From positions 27,792 through 91,791 of the forward strand of contig NZ_JQAJ01000002.1 of the NCBI RefSeq assembly GCF_000742475.1: 64,000 nucleotides of DNA, read 5' to 3'. This DNA is from Candidatus Hepatobacter penaei. Lineage in GTDB: Bacteria > Pseudomonadota > Alphaproteobacteria > Holosporales > Hepatobacteraceae. How positions within the stretch are numbered: the stretch's first letter is position 1; each line of letters starts with the position of its first letter. A program made the translations under genes and the position numbers. Shown here piece after piece: positions 37,142-46,242 of this stretch. The notes below the pieces were generated by a model. That model was given only the letters and a program-made list of their open reading frames with translations. It did not search any database and had not been told where the DNA came from.

Positions 37142-39784
37142 TCACAGCACACCCTCACCTTCGGGTTCATGCATGCTGGACAGTGTGTCTTTCAGGGCTT
37201 TGAGCACCTCATCTGAAGACGGTTCTCCCACACAAGCACCTTGGGCCAATGAAGCTTTCCCGCCCCCACGTCCATCAAAGGATGTGAACACGGTTTTCAG
37301 CAAAGAAGGTGCGTCCAAGAGCGCCCCTTGTACGCCCAACACCACAGACGTCTTCCCGCCTTGGGGCGCGAGCATCACCAACACAGACACGGGGTTTTGA
37401 TCACGCAGCTTGTCCACCATAACGCGCAGATCATCCATAGACATGCCTGGACAATGGCGCACACACAGGAAAATCCCTGAAGGCGTTGTGGCGGTGGCCT
37501 CTTTGATATCGGTGGCGGAGGTTTGTGGCCCTTGCTTGGCGCGCAAGCCCAGAGCTTTCTTCTCCTGCAGCACTGCATCAATCTTATCTGTCAAGGTCTC
37601 AAGCGAGGCCCCAAGCAGGGTTTTGGCTTGACCCAACACCTGATCAAGGTGGCGCACATAGTCCTCGGCAGCCTCAGCGGCGCAGGCTTCAATACGACGC
37701 ACGCCTTTGGCCACCCCTGATTGAGACACAATTTTAAAAAACCCAAGCTCACCTGTGTTGCACACGTGGGTGCCACCACACAGCTCTTTTGAAAAAGGGA
37801 GGGCTTCGTCCCCCATGGAAACCACGCGCACCTGGTCCCCATAACGCTCTCCAAAAAGAGCCATGGCCCCACCTTCCCGTGCGGCCTCAGGCGTCATGAT
37901 GTGGGTGTGCACAACCTTGGCTTCACGAATGTGGGCATTCACCATGGCTTCAATACGCATGCACTGATCGGGCGTTAAGGCCCCTTGATGGCTGAAATCA
38001 AAACGTAGACGGCTAGGCGTCACCAATGACCCTTTTTGAATGACGTGATCGCCCAACACGCGTCGCAGCGCTGCATGCAAAAGATGGGTGGCAGAGTGGT
38101 GAACCGCCAAAGCCTGGCGCCGGCTCTCATCCACAACCAAGCGTACACGTTGCCCCACACGAAATCTTCCTGACACCATGCGGGCATGATGCAAGATAAG
38201 GTCGTGGGCGACCTGGGTGTCCACGACTTCCGCGCGCCCGCCTTCCTCTCCTTCAAGGGTGCCACAATCGCCCTGCTGGCCACCGGCTTCACCATAAAAA
38301 GGGGTGGCATCAAATACAAGCTGGGCCGCTTGCCCTTCAGCCACCTCATCTACGCGTTGTCCGTCCACCACAATGGCTCGCAGCGTAGCCTCATGGGCGG
38401 GGGCATCATGCCCCACAAACGCAGAAGGGGGTAAAGCTTTTTGAAGCTCGGTATACACACCTTCTGAGGATGCCACTGTAAAGCGTTGCCCCAAACGGGC
38501 ACGTTTTTTCTGCGCAGACAGAGCCTCATCAAACCCCTGACGGTCGAAAGTCAGCTGTTTTTCCGCCAACAAATCTTCTAACACATCCACCGGTAATCCA
38601 TAGGTATCATAAAGCAAAAAAGCATCCTCACCTTTGAGCGTGCCACCGGGCGCAAGGTCGGCTATTTTTTTCTGAAACACCCCTTCACCCCGATCCAGCG
38701 TTTCGGCAAACCCTTTTTCCTCAGAGGTAAGCGTTGTGGTAATGAAGGAAGAAGCTTGCGCTAACTCACCATGACTTGCCCCCATGGTACTGACAAGGGC
38801 GGGGAACACATCGGCCAAAAAAGGCGTGCGCGCGCCCAAGGTTGTACCATGCCGCATCGCGCGCCTGAGAATCCGCCGCAGCACATACCCGCGCCCTTCA
38901 ATGCTGGGCACCACCCCATCAGCCATCAAAAAAGCCCCAGCCCGCACATGGTCAGCAATGACGTTGAACGAGGCATGATGCTGAGGCGTCTGTGGGTATG
39001 ACAAGACGTCAGAGATTTTCTTTTTGAGCGCAAGAAAAATGTCGGTTTCATAGTTATCATCTGTGCCTTGCATCACGGCCGCGAGACGCTCAAGCCCGAT
39101 GCCCGTGTCCACACCAGGATGAGGTAGAGGCGATTGCGTGCCATCTTTTTTCTGGTCAAATTGCATAAACACTAGATTCCAGATTTCTACAAAGCGCCCG
39201 CCATCTTCGTCTGCCGTACCAGGTAAGCCCCCCGGCAGATGCGCGCCATGGTCATAGAAAATCTCTGTACACGGACCGCAAGGCCCTGTTTCGCCCATGG
39301 ACCAAAAATTATCATCCCCTTCAATCGACAAAATGCGATCGTCCGTAAATCCCGTCACCTTGCGCCAAAGACGGCGTGCCTCTGTGTCGGTGGGGTAAAC
39401 GGTGATCCACAGGCGCGCTGGGTCAAGCCCCAACGTTTGGGTCAGAAATGTCCAAGCATAGACAATGGCCTCTTCCTTAAAATAATCACCAAAGGAAAAA
39501 TTACCCAACATTTCAAAAAAGGTATGGTGCCGTTTGGTGTAGCCCACCATATCCAGATCATTGTGCTTTCCCCCGGCGCGCACACATTTTTGTGCTGAGG
39601 CCGCTTTGGTGAATGGGCGCGTTTCATCCCCCATAAAAACACGCTTGAACGGCACCATGCCAGCATTGACAAACAAAAGCGACGGATCGTCTTGAGGGAC
39701 CAGCGGCACAGAAGGCACAATCGCATGATTGCAGGTTTTGAAAAAATCTAAAAAGGTCTGTCTTAATACCGCTGCCGTTTGCAT
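37142..39784 (-). CDS. alaS: Alanyl-tRNA synthetase
   Basis: 880 residues, full length. The N-terminal aminoacylation domain has FFKTCNHAIVPSVPLVP and LLFVNAGMVPFKRVF; the editing domain has VHHSATHLLHAALR and CGGTHVCNTGELGFFKI with its zinc-binding His/Cys set; a C-terminal DHHA1-type domain ends LDAPSLLKTVF and FDGRGGGKASLAQGA. ATG 39784 has a GGA element 8 bp upstream. The 3-prime end comes within 27 bp of the tandem repeat of the opposite-strand secreted gene. Confidence 0.98.
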   Translation of the reverse strand: MQTAAVLRQTFLDFFKTCNHAIVPSVPLVPQDDPSLLFVNAGMVPFKRVFMGDETRPFTKAASAQKCVRAGGKHNDLDMVGYTKRHHTFFEMLGNFSFGDYFKEEAIVYAWTFLTQTLGLDPARLWITVYPTDTEARRLWRKVTGFTDDRILSIEGDDNFWSMGETGPCGPCTEIFYDHGAHLPGGLPGTADEDGGRFVEIWNLVFMQFDQKKDGTQSPLPHPGVDTGIGLERLAAVMQGTDDNYETDIFLALKKKISDVLSYPQTPQHHASFNVIADHVRAGAFLMADGVVPSIEGRGYVLRRILRRAMRHGTTLGARTPFLADVFPALVSTMGASHGELAQASSFITTTLTSEEKGFAETLDRGEGVFQKKIADLAPGGTLKGEDAFLLYDTYGLPVDVLEDLLAEKQLTFDRQGFDEALSAQKKRARLGQRFTVASSEGVYTELQKALPPSAFVGHDAPAHEATLRAIVVDGQRVDEVAEGQAAQLVFDATPFYGEAGGQQGDCGTLEGEEGGRAEVVDTQVAHDLILHHARMVSGRFRVGQRVRLVVDESRRQALAVHHSATHLLHAALRRVLGDHVIQKGSLVTPSRLRFDFSHQGALTPDQCMRIEAMVNAHIREAKVVHTHIMTPEAAREGGAMALFGERYGDQVRVVSMGDEALPFSKELCGGTHVCNTGELGFFKIVSQSGVAKGVRRIEACAAEAAEDYVRHLDQVLGQAKTLLGASLETLTDKIDAVLQEKKALGLRAKQGPQTSATDIKEATATTPSGIFLCVRHCPGMSMDDLRVMVDKLRDQNPVSVLVMLAPQGGKTSVVLGVQGALLDAPSLLKTVFTSFDGRGGGKASLAQGACVGEPSSDEVLKALKDTLSSMHEPEGEGVL

Positions 39785-39832
39785 AACTTAATCCAACTTC
39801 TTACACACCATCGCTTCATGGGGCTACCCCCC

Positions 39833-40615
39833 TTAGGTAAAGCGACGCACATCTATTTGCATCCCATCATAGGCGGGCACCACACCTGCTGGCAATTGGT
39901 TTTTCAGGGCGTCATAATCTAAAAAAGAGCTCATGTGAATCAGCACGGCCAGTTCAGGCTTGATGTAAGAAATCCATGACAGCACTTGCGCTAAATCGGC
40001 GTGTCCCACCCTGGCCTTGGTGTCTAAACAGCCCACAAACCACAAGCGCACACCTTTCAAAAGCGTGAGGGCTTCTTCTGAAAGATGCTTCACATCGGTT
40101 GAATACGCCCACGTACCAAAATGATAGCCCACCGACTCAATTGCCCCATGATGTTGCATAAACGTCTTCACGGTTTGCCCCTGCCACGTAAAAGAAGGCC
40201 GAAGCGTGTGGGGCTGAAAAAAAGGCTTATAAAAGGCCGGGCATGTATCCCCTTGACCATCATCAATCAAATAGCCAAAAGCTTGGCGCACAACATCCAG
40301 CGTGACCTCATCACCATAAAGCGGAATGTTTTGTCCATGGGCATAAGCCATAGGTTTGATTTCATTCAGCCCCAGCACATGGTCAGCATGGGCATGGGTG
40401 AGAAACACACCATGAACCTTTTGAATCCCTTCCCGCAACAGCTGCGCCTTCAGATCAGGCCCGGCGTCTATCAGCCACGTTTCTTCTTGTGACTCAATGG
40501 CCAACGAAGTGCGCGTGCGCCGATTTTTGGGATTAGCTGGATCGCACGCCCGCCAGTCTCCCAAAATAGAAGGTACTCCTGCCGATGAACCACACCCCAA
40601 AACCCTCAGGTGCAT
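39833..40615 (-). CDS. MBL-fold metallo-hydrolase, PhnP-like
   Basis: 260 residues. VLGCGSSAGVPSI and the metal-binding LTHAHADHVLGLNEIK (HxHxDH) define a metallo-beta-lactamase-fold phosphodiesterase of the PhnP type; WLIDAGPDLKAQLL and YSTDVKHLSEEAL follow and HMSSFLDYDAL carries a late His. In many bacteria this gene follows tatD, as here, with an overlap of 10 bp. The natural substrate (a cyclic nucleotide or phosphodiester) is not clear because no phosphonate genes are present. Confidence 0.88.
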   Translation of the reverse strand: MHLRVLGCGSSAGVPSILGDWRACDPANPKNRRTRTSLAIESQEETWLIDAGPDLKAQLLREGIQKVHGVFLTHAHADHVLGLNEIKPMAYAHGQNIPLYGDEVTLDVVRQAFGYLIDDGQGDTCPAFYKPFFQPHTLRPSFTWQGQTVKTFMQHHGAIESVGYHFGTWAYSTDVKHLSEEALTLLKGVRLWFVGCLDTKARVGHADLAQVLSWISYIKPELAVLIHMSSFLDYDALKNQLPAGVVPAYDGMQIDVRRFT

Positions 40616-41394
40616 GGCGGTGATGCTTTCGCAAAGAGGGTAAAAAAATTATCCGTTGTCGCGCGGGCAACGTCGTCAAAAGAAAGGCCCCGAAGCTCAG
40701 CCAATTTTTCGGCCGTATAACGCACAAACGCAGATTCATTTCGCTTGCCCCGATGGGGGTGCGGCGCAAGAAAGGGGGCATCGGTTTCTACCAACACACG
40801 ATCCAAGGGGGCATAGCGCGCCACCTCTTGCACCACCTCGGCTTTTTTAAAAGTAAGGATGCCAGAAAAAGAGAGATAGCACCCCAAGTCAAGACAGGCT
40901 TTGGCAAAGGCCAAGCTGCCCGAAAAGCAATGGATCACGGCACGCAGCCCCCACGTCTTGACCCCTTCTTTGAGCATGGCAGCCGTGGCTTCCTCAGCAT
41001 CACGGGTGTGCACCACCAGGGGAAGATCCAGGGTGTGCCCCGCCTCCATATGACAAGCAAAAAGCGCTTCTTGATGGGCAGCATCAAAGGGAGTGTGGAA
41101 AAAATCAAGCCCCGTCTCCCCCAGGCCCACCACCTTTTTATGGGACGCCTGCGCGCACAGGGTGTGCGTGAGCCCCTCTTGATCCACATCCTTGCTATCA
41201 CAGGGGTGCACACCGATGGTGGCATAAAGGTCGGGGTAGGTATCCGCAAGCGCCAGCACCTTTGACCACCCTTGCGGTTTGGTGCCAATAGAGAGCACCG
41301 TTCCCACGCCCGCCTCACGGGCACGCGCCCACAAGAGGTCGTGCTCATGCTCAAACTCTTCAAAATCCCAGTGAGCGTGAGAATCCACAAGCAT
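40606..41394 (-). CDS. tatD: TatD family metal-dependent DNase
   Basis: TIM-barrel hydrolase. MLVDSHAHWDF at the start, GETGLDFF, VVHTRDAEEAT, VIHCFSGSLAFAK and VETDAPFLAPHPHRGKRNE are the five metal-binding blocks. ATG 41394 is chosen because the family begins directly with this strand; a TTG at 41424 overlapping the fliP stop and an ATG at 41406 are alternatives. It acts as a 3-5-prime exonuclease in DNA repair or quality control elsewhere. Placed between fliP and the MBL gene on one strand. Confidence 0.94.
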   Translation of the reverse strand: MLVDSHAHWDFEEFEHEHDLLWARAREAGVGTVLSIGTKPQGWSKVLALADTYPDLYATIGVHPCDSKDVDQEGLTHTLCAQASHKKVVGLGETGLDFFHTPFDAAHQEALFACHMEAGHTLDLPLVVHTRDAEEATAAMLKEGVKTWGLRAVIHCFSGSLAFAKACLDLGCYLSFSGILTFKKAEVVQEVARYAPLDRVLVETDAPFLAPHPHRGKRNESAFVRYTAEKLAELRGLSFDDVARATTDNFFTLFAKASPPCT

Positions 41395-41420
41395 CGCGTT
41401 GACCATTTGGTGACATTGCT

Positions 41421-42170
41421 TCAACTATAACTGCGAACCAGACTGCCCGCAAGCAATGTCCACCCATCCGCCAACACAAAGAAAATCACCTTAAAAGGCA
41501 AAGACAACATCATGGGCGGGAGCATCATCATGCCCATCGACATCACAACTGATGCCACCACTAAATCAATCACCAGAAAGGGAATAAAAATCAAAAACCC
41601 AATCTCAAAGGCACGCTTCAGCTCAGACAACATAAAAGCCGGAATCAAAATGCGAAAAGGCGTTTCGTGAGGTTCTTTGATTTCTTGTATTTTTCCCATA
41701 TCCATAAAGGCCGCCAGCTCTCTTTTGCCCACGTGTTTAAGCATAAACGTGCGGAAGGGTTCAGACGCACGCTCAAGCGCTTTTTCTTCCGAAATTTTGG
41801 ATGCTAAATAGGGTGCAATACCTTGCTGATAGGACTCATCCAAGGTGGTGTGCATGGTAAAAAACGTAAGAAAAAGCCCCAAACTGATCAGCACACTGGT
41901 GGGGGGGGACTGCCCCAATCCCAGGGCATGACGCAATAAAGAGAGCACCACCACAATGCGCGTAAATGAGGTTACCATCACCAAAATCGACGGCGCCAAC
42001 GACAACACCGTCAACAAAGCCATCAGCGTCAGCAGACGCGCAGAAAATGAACCCTCATTTAAATTAAGGGTCAGTTTTTCGGCATAAAGAGGCTGTGTGA
42101 TCACCAGGGATACAACGAAGAAAAAAAGAGAACGAATCTTTATTGGCAGACGGACGAAGGGTATGATCAT
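41421..42170 (-). CDS. fliP: Flagellar type III export protein FliP
   Basis: Core membrane protein of the flagellar export gate. A cleavable signal peptide (SLFFFVVSLVITQPLYA), then LSLAPSILVMVTSFTRIVVV and LLRHALGLGQSPPTSVLISL, FEIGFLIFIPFLVIDLVVAS and MMLPPMMLSLPFKVIFFVLA, all family hallmarks. 249 residues is full length. A C8 run (41901-41908 as G on the plus strand) codes for the SPP segment; one base gained or lost would inactivate the gene. Coupled by an ATGA overlap to fliO. Confidence 0.97.
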   Translation of the reverse strand: MIIPFVRLPIKIRSLFFFVVSLVITQPLYAEKLTLNLNEGSFSARLLTLMALLTVLSLAPSILVMVTSFTRIVVVLSLLRHALGLGQSPPTSVLISLGLFLTFFTMHTTLDESYQQGIAPYLASKISEEKALERASEPFRTFMLKHVGKRELAAFMDMGKIQEIKEPHETPFRILIPAFMLSELKRAFEIGFLIFIPFLVIDLVVASVVMSMGMMMLPPMMLSLPFKVIFFVLADGWTLLAGSLVRSYS

Positions 42171-42487
42171 TTTTTCATGGCGGGTGGAAAATCTTTTTGT
42201 TCATCAAAGAGGGTGACATGATCCCCTTTGGGTGAAATCAGAATCATGCCCTGACTGAAGGGGCACGAAAAAAGCACAATTTTGCGATCTCCATCTAACG
42301 GACACACATCTAATACACGAGTCATTTTGCCTGTGTTTTTTCGTGACGATGGCCACCCCATATCCCGCACGAAAAAGCGCACAAACCATGCCAGGAAAAA
42401 CACAGCCAAAAGTCCAAAAGCTATTTTGAGCAACTCGTGATCTGAAAAATACTCTTGTATATCCAGCATAACTGCGTCCATAGTCAC
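42167..42487 (-). CDS. fliO: Flagellar biosynthetic protein FliO
   Basis: 106 residues with one membrane helix (LLKIAFGLLAVFFLAWFVRF) and a cytoplasmic domain MTRVLDVCPLDGDRKIVLFS, then GMILISPKGDHVTLF, the FliO pattern (LxVxEVxxLDxxRRLVLV). FliO helps assemble the FliP ring. The identification is supported by four-base overlaps with fliP and with the upstream small gene, giving a single translated unit. Confidence 0.85.
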   Translation of the reverse strand: MTMDAVMLDIQEYFSDHELLKIAFGLLAVFFLAWFVRFFVRDMGWPSSRKNTGKMTRVLDVCPLDGDRKIVLFSCPFSQGMILISPKGDHVTLFDEQKDFPPAMKK

Positions 42488-42777
42488 TGATAGAGCTTGG
42501 CAACGCTGTGTTGAGAGTTCACCACATTGATGGCCCCTGAATGATCCTTGGTGATTTTGCCAATGGCTTCTGTCAGGTCCTCCCAGAGCCCTTGCAACTT
42601 TCCCAAATTTTCGGAGGATACCACCTCTTGCCCCAAAAGCTCGGTAAGATAGGCCTCATTTTTTTCAAAAAGGATTTTGAGCGTGTCATTCATATGCGCT
42701 TTGAGGCGATTTTTCATTTCTTGTGACAATAAAAGTTGATGCTCAAATATTGTCTTCAATAAATCATCTGAAGCCAT
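42484..42777 (-). CDS. Small helical protein at head of flagellar operon
   Basis: ATG 42777 has GAGG 8 bp upstream. 97 residues, predicted all-helical (MASDDLLKTIFEHQLLLSQE then MKNRLKAHMNDTLKILFEK), no signal or membrane helix. It overlaps fliO by ATGA, so it is translated with the export-gate genes and probably acts in flagellar assembly, for example as a chaperone. I do not recognise it as FlgN, FliN or FliJ. Confidence 0.6.
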   Translation of the reverse strand: MASDDLLKTIFEHQLLLSQEMKNRLKAHMNDTLKILFEKNEAYLTELLGQEVVSSENLGKLQGLWEDLTEAIGKITKDHSGAINVVNSQHSVAKLYQ

Positions 42778-42896
42778 ATCATGTATCCTCACAAAAAGAT
42801 TTATCCATAAATTTCAGGAAAATACTTTACATCTTCTTAAGAAAAACAATCTAGCGTACAGAAAAACACAAACATCTTCTGACAACGCTGCCCATC

Positions 42897-43268
42897 ATGA
42901 ATGTTTTTTCTATGATCAACGCCCGCATGGACCACGAAACTGGCTCTTTACGTGTGACGTCAGAAAATATGGCCAACCTGCACACCGCCCGCTATAAGGC
43001 CCGCATGACCTTGCCGCTTCAATTTGATGAGGCCATGAAAGATCTGGACCTTGTATGCACACAAAAAGGGCATATGCACGGGCACCCCGTTTCACCGCAC
43101 CTGAATATTGTAGAAGATAAGACAGGCATTCCCTCGCTTACAGGCAACACCGTGGCCTATGGGCATGAGCTTGAAAAAGCCAACCAATCCTCAAACTGGC
43201 ATGGACAGATGGTGCGTTTTTATCATGCCAATCTCCAGATGCTGTCTGAAGTGCTGAAAAAGACCTAA
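42897..43268 (+). CDS. flgB: Flagellar basal-body rod protein FlgB
   Basis: Proximal rod protein, 123 residues. MINARMDHETGSLRVTSENM followed by ANLHTARYKARM is the family's N-terminal helix with the conserved N-x-x-N-x-x-T-x-x-Y/F pattern (here ENMANLHTARY). The C-terminal coil ends YHANLQMLSEVL. First gene of flgB-flgC-fliE, divergent from the fliO-fliP unit across 119 bp. Confidence 0.9.
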   Translation: MNVFSMINARMDHETGSLRVTSENMANLHTARYKARMTLPLQFDEAMKDLDLVCTQKGHMHGHPVSPHLNIVEDKTGIPSLTGNTVAYGHELEKANQSSNWHGQMVRFYHANLQMLSEVLKKT

Positions 43269-43274
43269 TCGCTT

Positions 43275-43706
43275 ATGCAGTCTGTTTTGCCCTCCCTTTA
43301 TCAATCATGGCACGTGCTGTCTCGCGGCATGCAGATCCAATCTACAAGGGCCCTGATTGCCGCCCAAAACTTTACCAACGCTGAAAGCGTGGGGCGCACG
43401 CCGGATGAGTCACCCTATGTGCGCAAAATGGTAGAAATCCAGGCTGACAGTCAGCCGTTTTCTAACGTGGTCATGCCCAAAATTCGGAAAATTTCTGATG
43501 ACCCGGCGCCTCCACGCATGGTCTATATGCCAGGTCACCCCGCAGCTGATAGCAAAGGGCTCGTCAAAACACCGCACATCAACAAACCCCTTGAGGCCAT
43601 GGATTTTAAAGACGCCAACCTTGGCACGGCAGGATGTGCCCGGCTTTATGCCCTCACCACCCACATGCTCCAAAGCGTGCATAATTTGATGAAGCAAGAC
43701 GTATGA
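43275..43706 (+). CDS. flgC: Flagellar basal-body rod protein FlgC
   Basis: Proximal rod protein, 143 residues, six bases after flgB. MQIQSTRALIAAQNFTNAES carries the rod motif (SxRxxxxAxNxANAxS), SPYVRKMVEIQA matches the family's RR-V segment and the end has the typical TTHMLQSVHNLMKQD helix. ATG 43275. Ends overlapping fliE. Confidence 0.9.
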   Translation: MQSVLPSLYQSWHVLSRGMQIQSTRALIAAQNFTNAESVGRTPDESPYVRKMVEIQADSQPFSNVVMPKIRKISDDPAPPRMVYMPGHPAADSKGLVKTPHINKPLEAMDFKDANLGTAGCARLYALTTHMLQSVHNLMKQDV

Positions 43707-44020
43707 CGCTCCCTCCGCCTGTGGGCATTCCGCCTATCCCTGTTGTCTCACACTTATCCTTAACGCCGGTGCCTGAAGCTGGTCATACAGCCGCAAGCAT
43801 GACAACCCCCTTTGTTGAGCTTGTGGGCAACACCGCCAAGCAAACCCGCGACATGCTGAGTGAGGCGGAGTATCTTGAAAAGCAGGCAGCAGCTGGTCTG
43901 GCTGACCCCCAAGATGTGGCCACCAACGTTGTCAGCGCCCGCGCCATGGTGCAACAATTTTCTTCCCTTCTGCGCGCATCCGTGGCGGCCTATCAAGAGG
44001 TGATGCGCATCAACCTCTAA
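43703..44020 (+). CDS. fliE: Flagellar hook-basal body protein FliE
   Basis: Links the MS ring to the rod. 105 residues; the C-terminal part VATNVVSARAMVQQFSSLLR with SVAAYQEVMRINL is the FliE signature (RxxVxxAYQEIMRMxI). The Pro-rich N-terminus is variable. ATGA overlap with flgC (43703-43706). fliQ, fliR and flhB, often next, are not in this window. Confidence 0.9.
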   Translation: MTLPPPVGIPPIPVVSHLSLTPVPEAGHTAASMTTPFVELVGNTAKQTRDMLSEAEYLEKQAAAGLADPQDVATNVVSARAMVQQFSSLLRASVAAYQEVMRINL

Positions 44021-44074
44021 CCCTTGGGTGAACGGCAAATCTACCCTATGCTCCCCCTTTTGCTGCCCTCTACA

Positions 44075-44093
44075 ACCCCAGCCATGCTGGGGT
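44075..44093 (+). terminator. Perfect hairpin downstream of fliE
   Basis: ACCCCAGC-CAT-GCTGGGGT, an 8-bp perfect stem with a 3-nt loop, 54 bp after fliE. No T run follows, so it may be a factor-dependent terminator or stabilising structure. Confidence 0.45.
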
Positions 44094-44237
44094 ACACGAA
44101 TCGTCGTCAACATCAGAAGTATTGAATACGACATATATTTTAAATAATTTATATATTTCATCCCCATACTCCACACCCCTTTCTTTTTGCCTATCAAAAA
44201 CAAAAATAAGGTCAAAATAAAAAGGTTTGTCCATTTT

Positions 44238-45147
44238 ATGTCTTGTTTTTCTTTTTTCGTCTTGCTGTGGATGGCCGCAGGTGGGACAACCCAGGGGTAT
44301 GCTGTCTATAACCGGCATCTTGACCTGCCTGACTACAGTCACCTTTCATCTTCACCAAGCTCACACTCACAATCACATTCAGAGGCCTCAGCCCCCCCTT
44401 GGGATGCTTTCTCCCCCCCCCTCACAACCCGTCACCCAACCTCTCAGGATGAACAACCTCACCGCCCAAGATTTGTTAGATCGCATAGAGCCGCTGACCT
44501 TTAAGGAAAAAAAGGAGGTAGTGGCAACCTTAACGAACCTTCGTTCCTATAATTATCATATTGTGACTTTTCTGGAAGATGGCGGCAGGGGTGATGCTGT
44601 GCCTCACGTGCGAAAAGCGCTTTCTTACGTCATTCATGAAGAGCTTATGGGGCCTTATGTCCATGATTTTGTGAAAGCCCATGTCAGCCAACTCGAAGAT
44701 CATATTGCTAAGGCCACGTCCAACAAAAAAAGAAAGCTGCATAGCGCTCTCAAGCAATCATCTCGCCATAAAAAACAGGATATTTGCGCAGTATATAAAA
44801 GAATCCGCATGCCCGGACGCATTTTTCACAGCCACGAACAAGGCGAGCCCTTACATACCTTGTTTCCCAAAAAGGCTTATGATTTTTTTACGCATAATTT
44901 TCGCTCTCAAACACTCACTGGCGGTGCTTTAGAGCACTGTTATTATCACAACCGCGGATTTCACAAACGAAGTACACGGAAAAAAATCATGAAACCCATT
45001 CACGCCTATCTGGAACAACATGCCGACCATACGTTCATTGAAACGCACCAAGGGTTATGGAATGTCGCCTACAATAACGCGGACGTGGTGGAGAAACGAC
45101 GCCTTAAAAAGATGTTAAAGAAAAGTGAAAAAAAATGCCCACGCTGA
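44238..45147 (+). pseudogene. Secreted protein split at a C9 tract, putative phase-variable gene
   Basis: ATG 44238 encodes signal peptide MSCFSFFVLLWMAAGGTTQG and a His/Ser-rich segment, then meets a C7 run (44392-44398) and a C9 run (44413-44421) and falls out of frame, stopping at 44504. The body continues in the next frame as PPPSQPVTQPLRMNNLTAQD, LLDRIEPLTFKEKKEVVATL and about 200 more residues, Lys/His-rich, to TGA 45145-45147. Deleting one C from the C9 run restores a single product of about 302 residues. The body contains no in-frame stop. No family recognised; mostly helical and basic. Internal start ATG 44450 could give an unexported form in the present state. Confidence 0.7.
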
Positions 45148-45162
45148 GAGAAAACAGCCCTA

Positions 45163-46242
45163 TCACCACATCTTCTTGTCGACAGCTTTTGATCCATAAA
45201 GAGCCTCGGCGATCTGCACGGCATTAAGGGCGGCTCCTTTTCTGAGGTTGTCTGCCGCCGCCCAAAACGCCACGGTGCTGGGTGAAGGCACACGCAGCCG
45301 GCCCAAAAATACCTTATCTTCACCCGCCACCTCCATCACAGAAAAAGGGTTCTCTGGCATCACACAACCTGGAGCCTTTTCAAGCAATGTACGCGCCTCT
45401 TTCAAAGAGGTGGGTCTGCCCACATCCACCACAACCGAGAGGCCATGACCCACCAACGTAGGCACACGCACAGAGGTGGCTATCACCTCAATCTGACGGC
45501 CCAAAATGGTGCGGGTTTCTTGCTGAATCTTGTCTTCTTCACCTGAAACGCCCCTATCATCCACGTCGCCGATGCGCGGCAGCACATTGCAGGCAATGGG
45601 GGCGTCAAAAGGACTAACTACACGCTGATTTTCCACCTTCGCCTTCTGGCTTATCTCATTTTGGAAGCCCTCTTCCCCGTTTGTTGCTTCTTGACTTTTT
45701 ATTGCCTGAGAGGCGCGCTCCCTCATCACAGCGCTCATTTCGGCAAGCAAGGTATCCATGCCCTGCTTGCCTGCCCCCGACACAGACTGATAGGTCGAGA
45801 CCACAACGCGCACCACACCCAACGCCTTGTGAAGCGGCGCCAACGCCATCACCAAAGGAATCACCACACAATTGGGGCTACACACAATTTGCGTGTCGGC
45901 CCTTTGCAAAAGCTCACCATTCACTTCGGGCACCACCAGAGGAGCCTGCTGGCGATAGAGCGCCGATTTATCAATGATGCGTGCGCCTCGCTCAAGGGCA
46001 TCAGGCAAAACCCTGCGCGCAACCTGTTCGTCTACAGCTGAAAAGACAAGGTCATTCTCCTCAAACAGAAAACCTTCACAGCTACGCACCTCAAGAGCGC
46101 GATCCCCCATGAAAACATGGTCCCCTGCTGAGCGGGCTGACGCCAAGGCCACCACATGCGCGCTAGCAAAGGCTCGCTCATGCAAAATAGACAGAATCCC
46201 ACGCCCAACGGCCCCCGTGGCGCCTAAGACAACAACGCGCAC
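45163..46242 (-). CDS. asd: Aspartate-semialdehyde dehydrogenase
   Basis: NADPH-dependent enzyme leading to lysine/diaminopimelate and threonine. RVVVLGATGAVGRGIL (nucleotide site), QIVCSPNCVVIPLVMAL with the catalytic Cys, STYQSVSGAGKQGMD, and VRVPTLVGHGLSVVVD (catalytic His region) are all present. GTG 46242 is preferred, with AAGG 6 bp upstream, giving 359 residues; GTG 46266 is possible. It overlaps the permease gene's end. Needed for cell-wall diaminopimelate, in line with murA. Confidence 0.95.
   Translation of the reverse strand: MRVVVLGATGAVGRGILSILHERAFASAHVVALASARSAGDHVFMGDRALEVRSCEGFLFEENDLVFSAVDEQVARRVLPDALERGARIIDKSALYRQQAPLVVPEVNGELLQRADTQIVCSPNCVVIPLVMALAPLHKALGVVRVVVSTYQSVSGAGKQGMDTLLAEMSAVMRERASQAIKSQEATNGEEGFQNEISQKAKVENQRVVSPFDAPIACNVLPRIGDVDDRGVSGEEDKIQQETRTILGRQIEVIATSVRVPTLVGHGLSVVVDVGRPTSLKEARTLLEKAPGCVMPENPFSVMEVAGEDKVFLGRLRVPSPSTVAFWAAADNLRKGAALNAVQIAEALYGSKAVDKKMW

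Noticed and set aside
37065-37400. Plus-strand frame of 111 codons after the tandem repeat
   Set aside because: Most of it is antisense to the 3-prime end of alaS; only its first part (KRLHHHSAFIMPPPKK and following) derives from the displaced end of the secreted gene.
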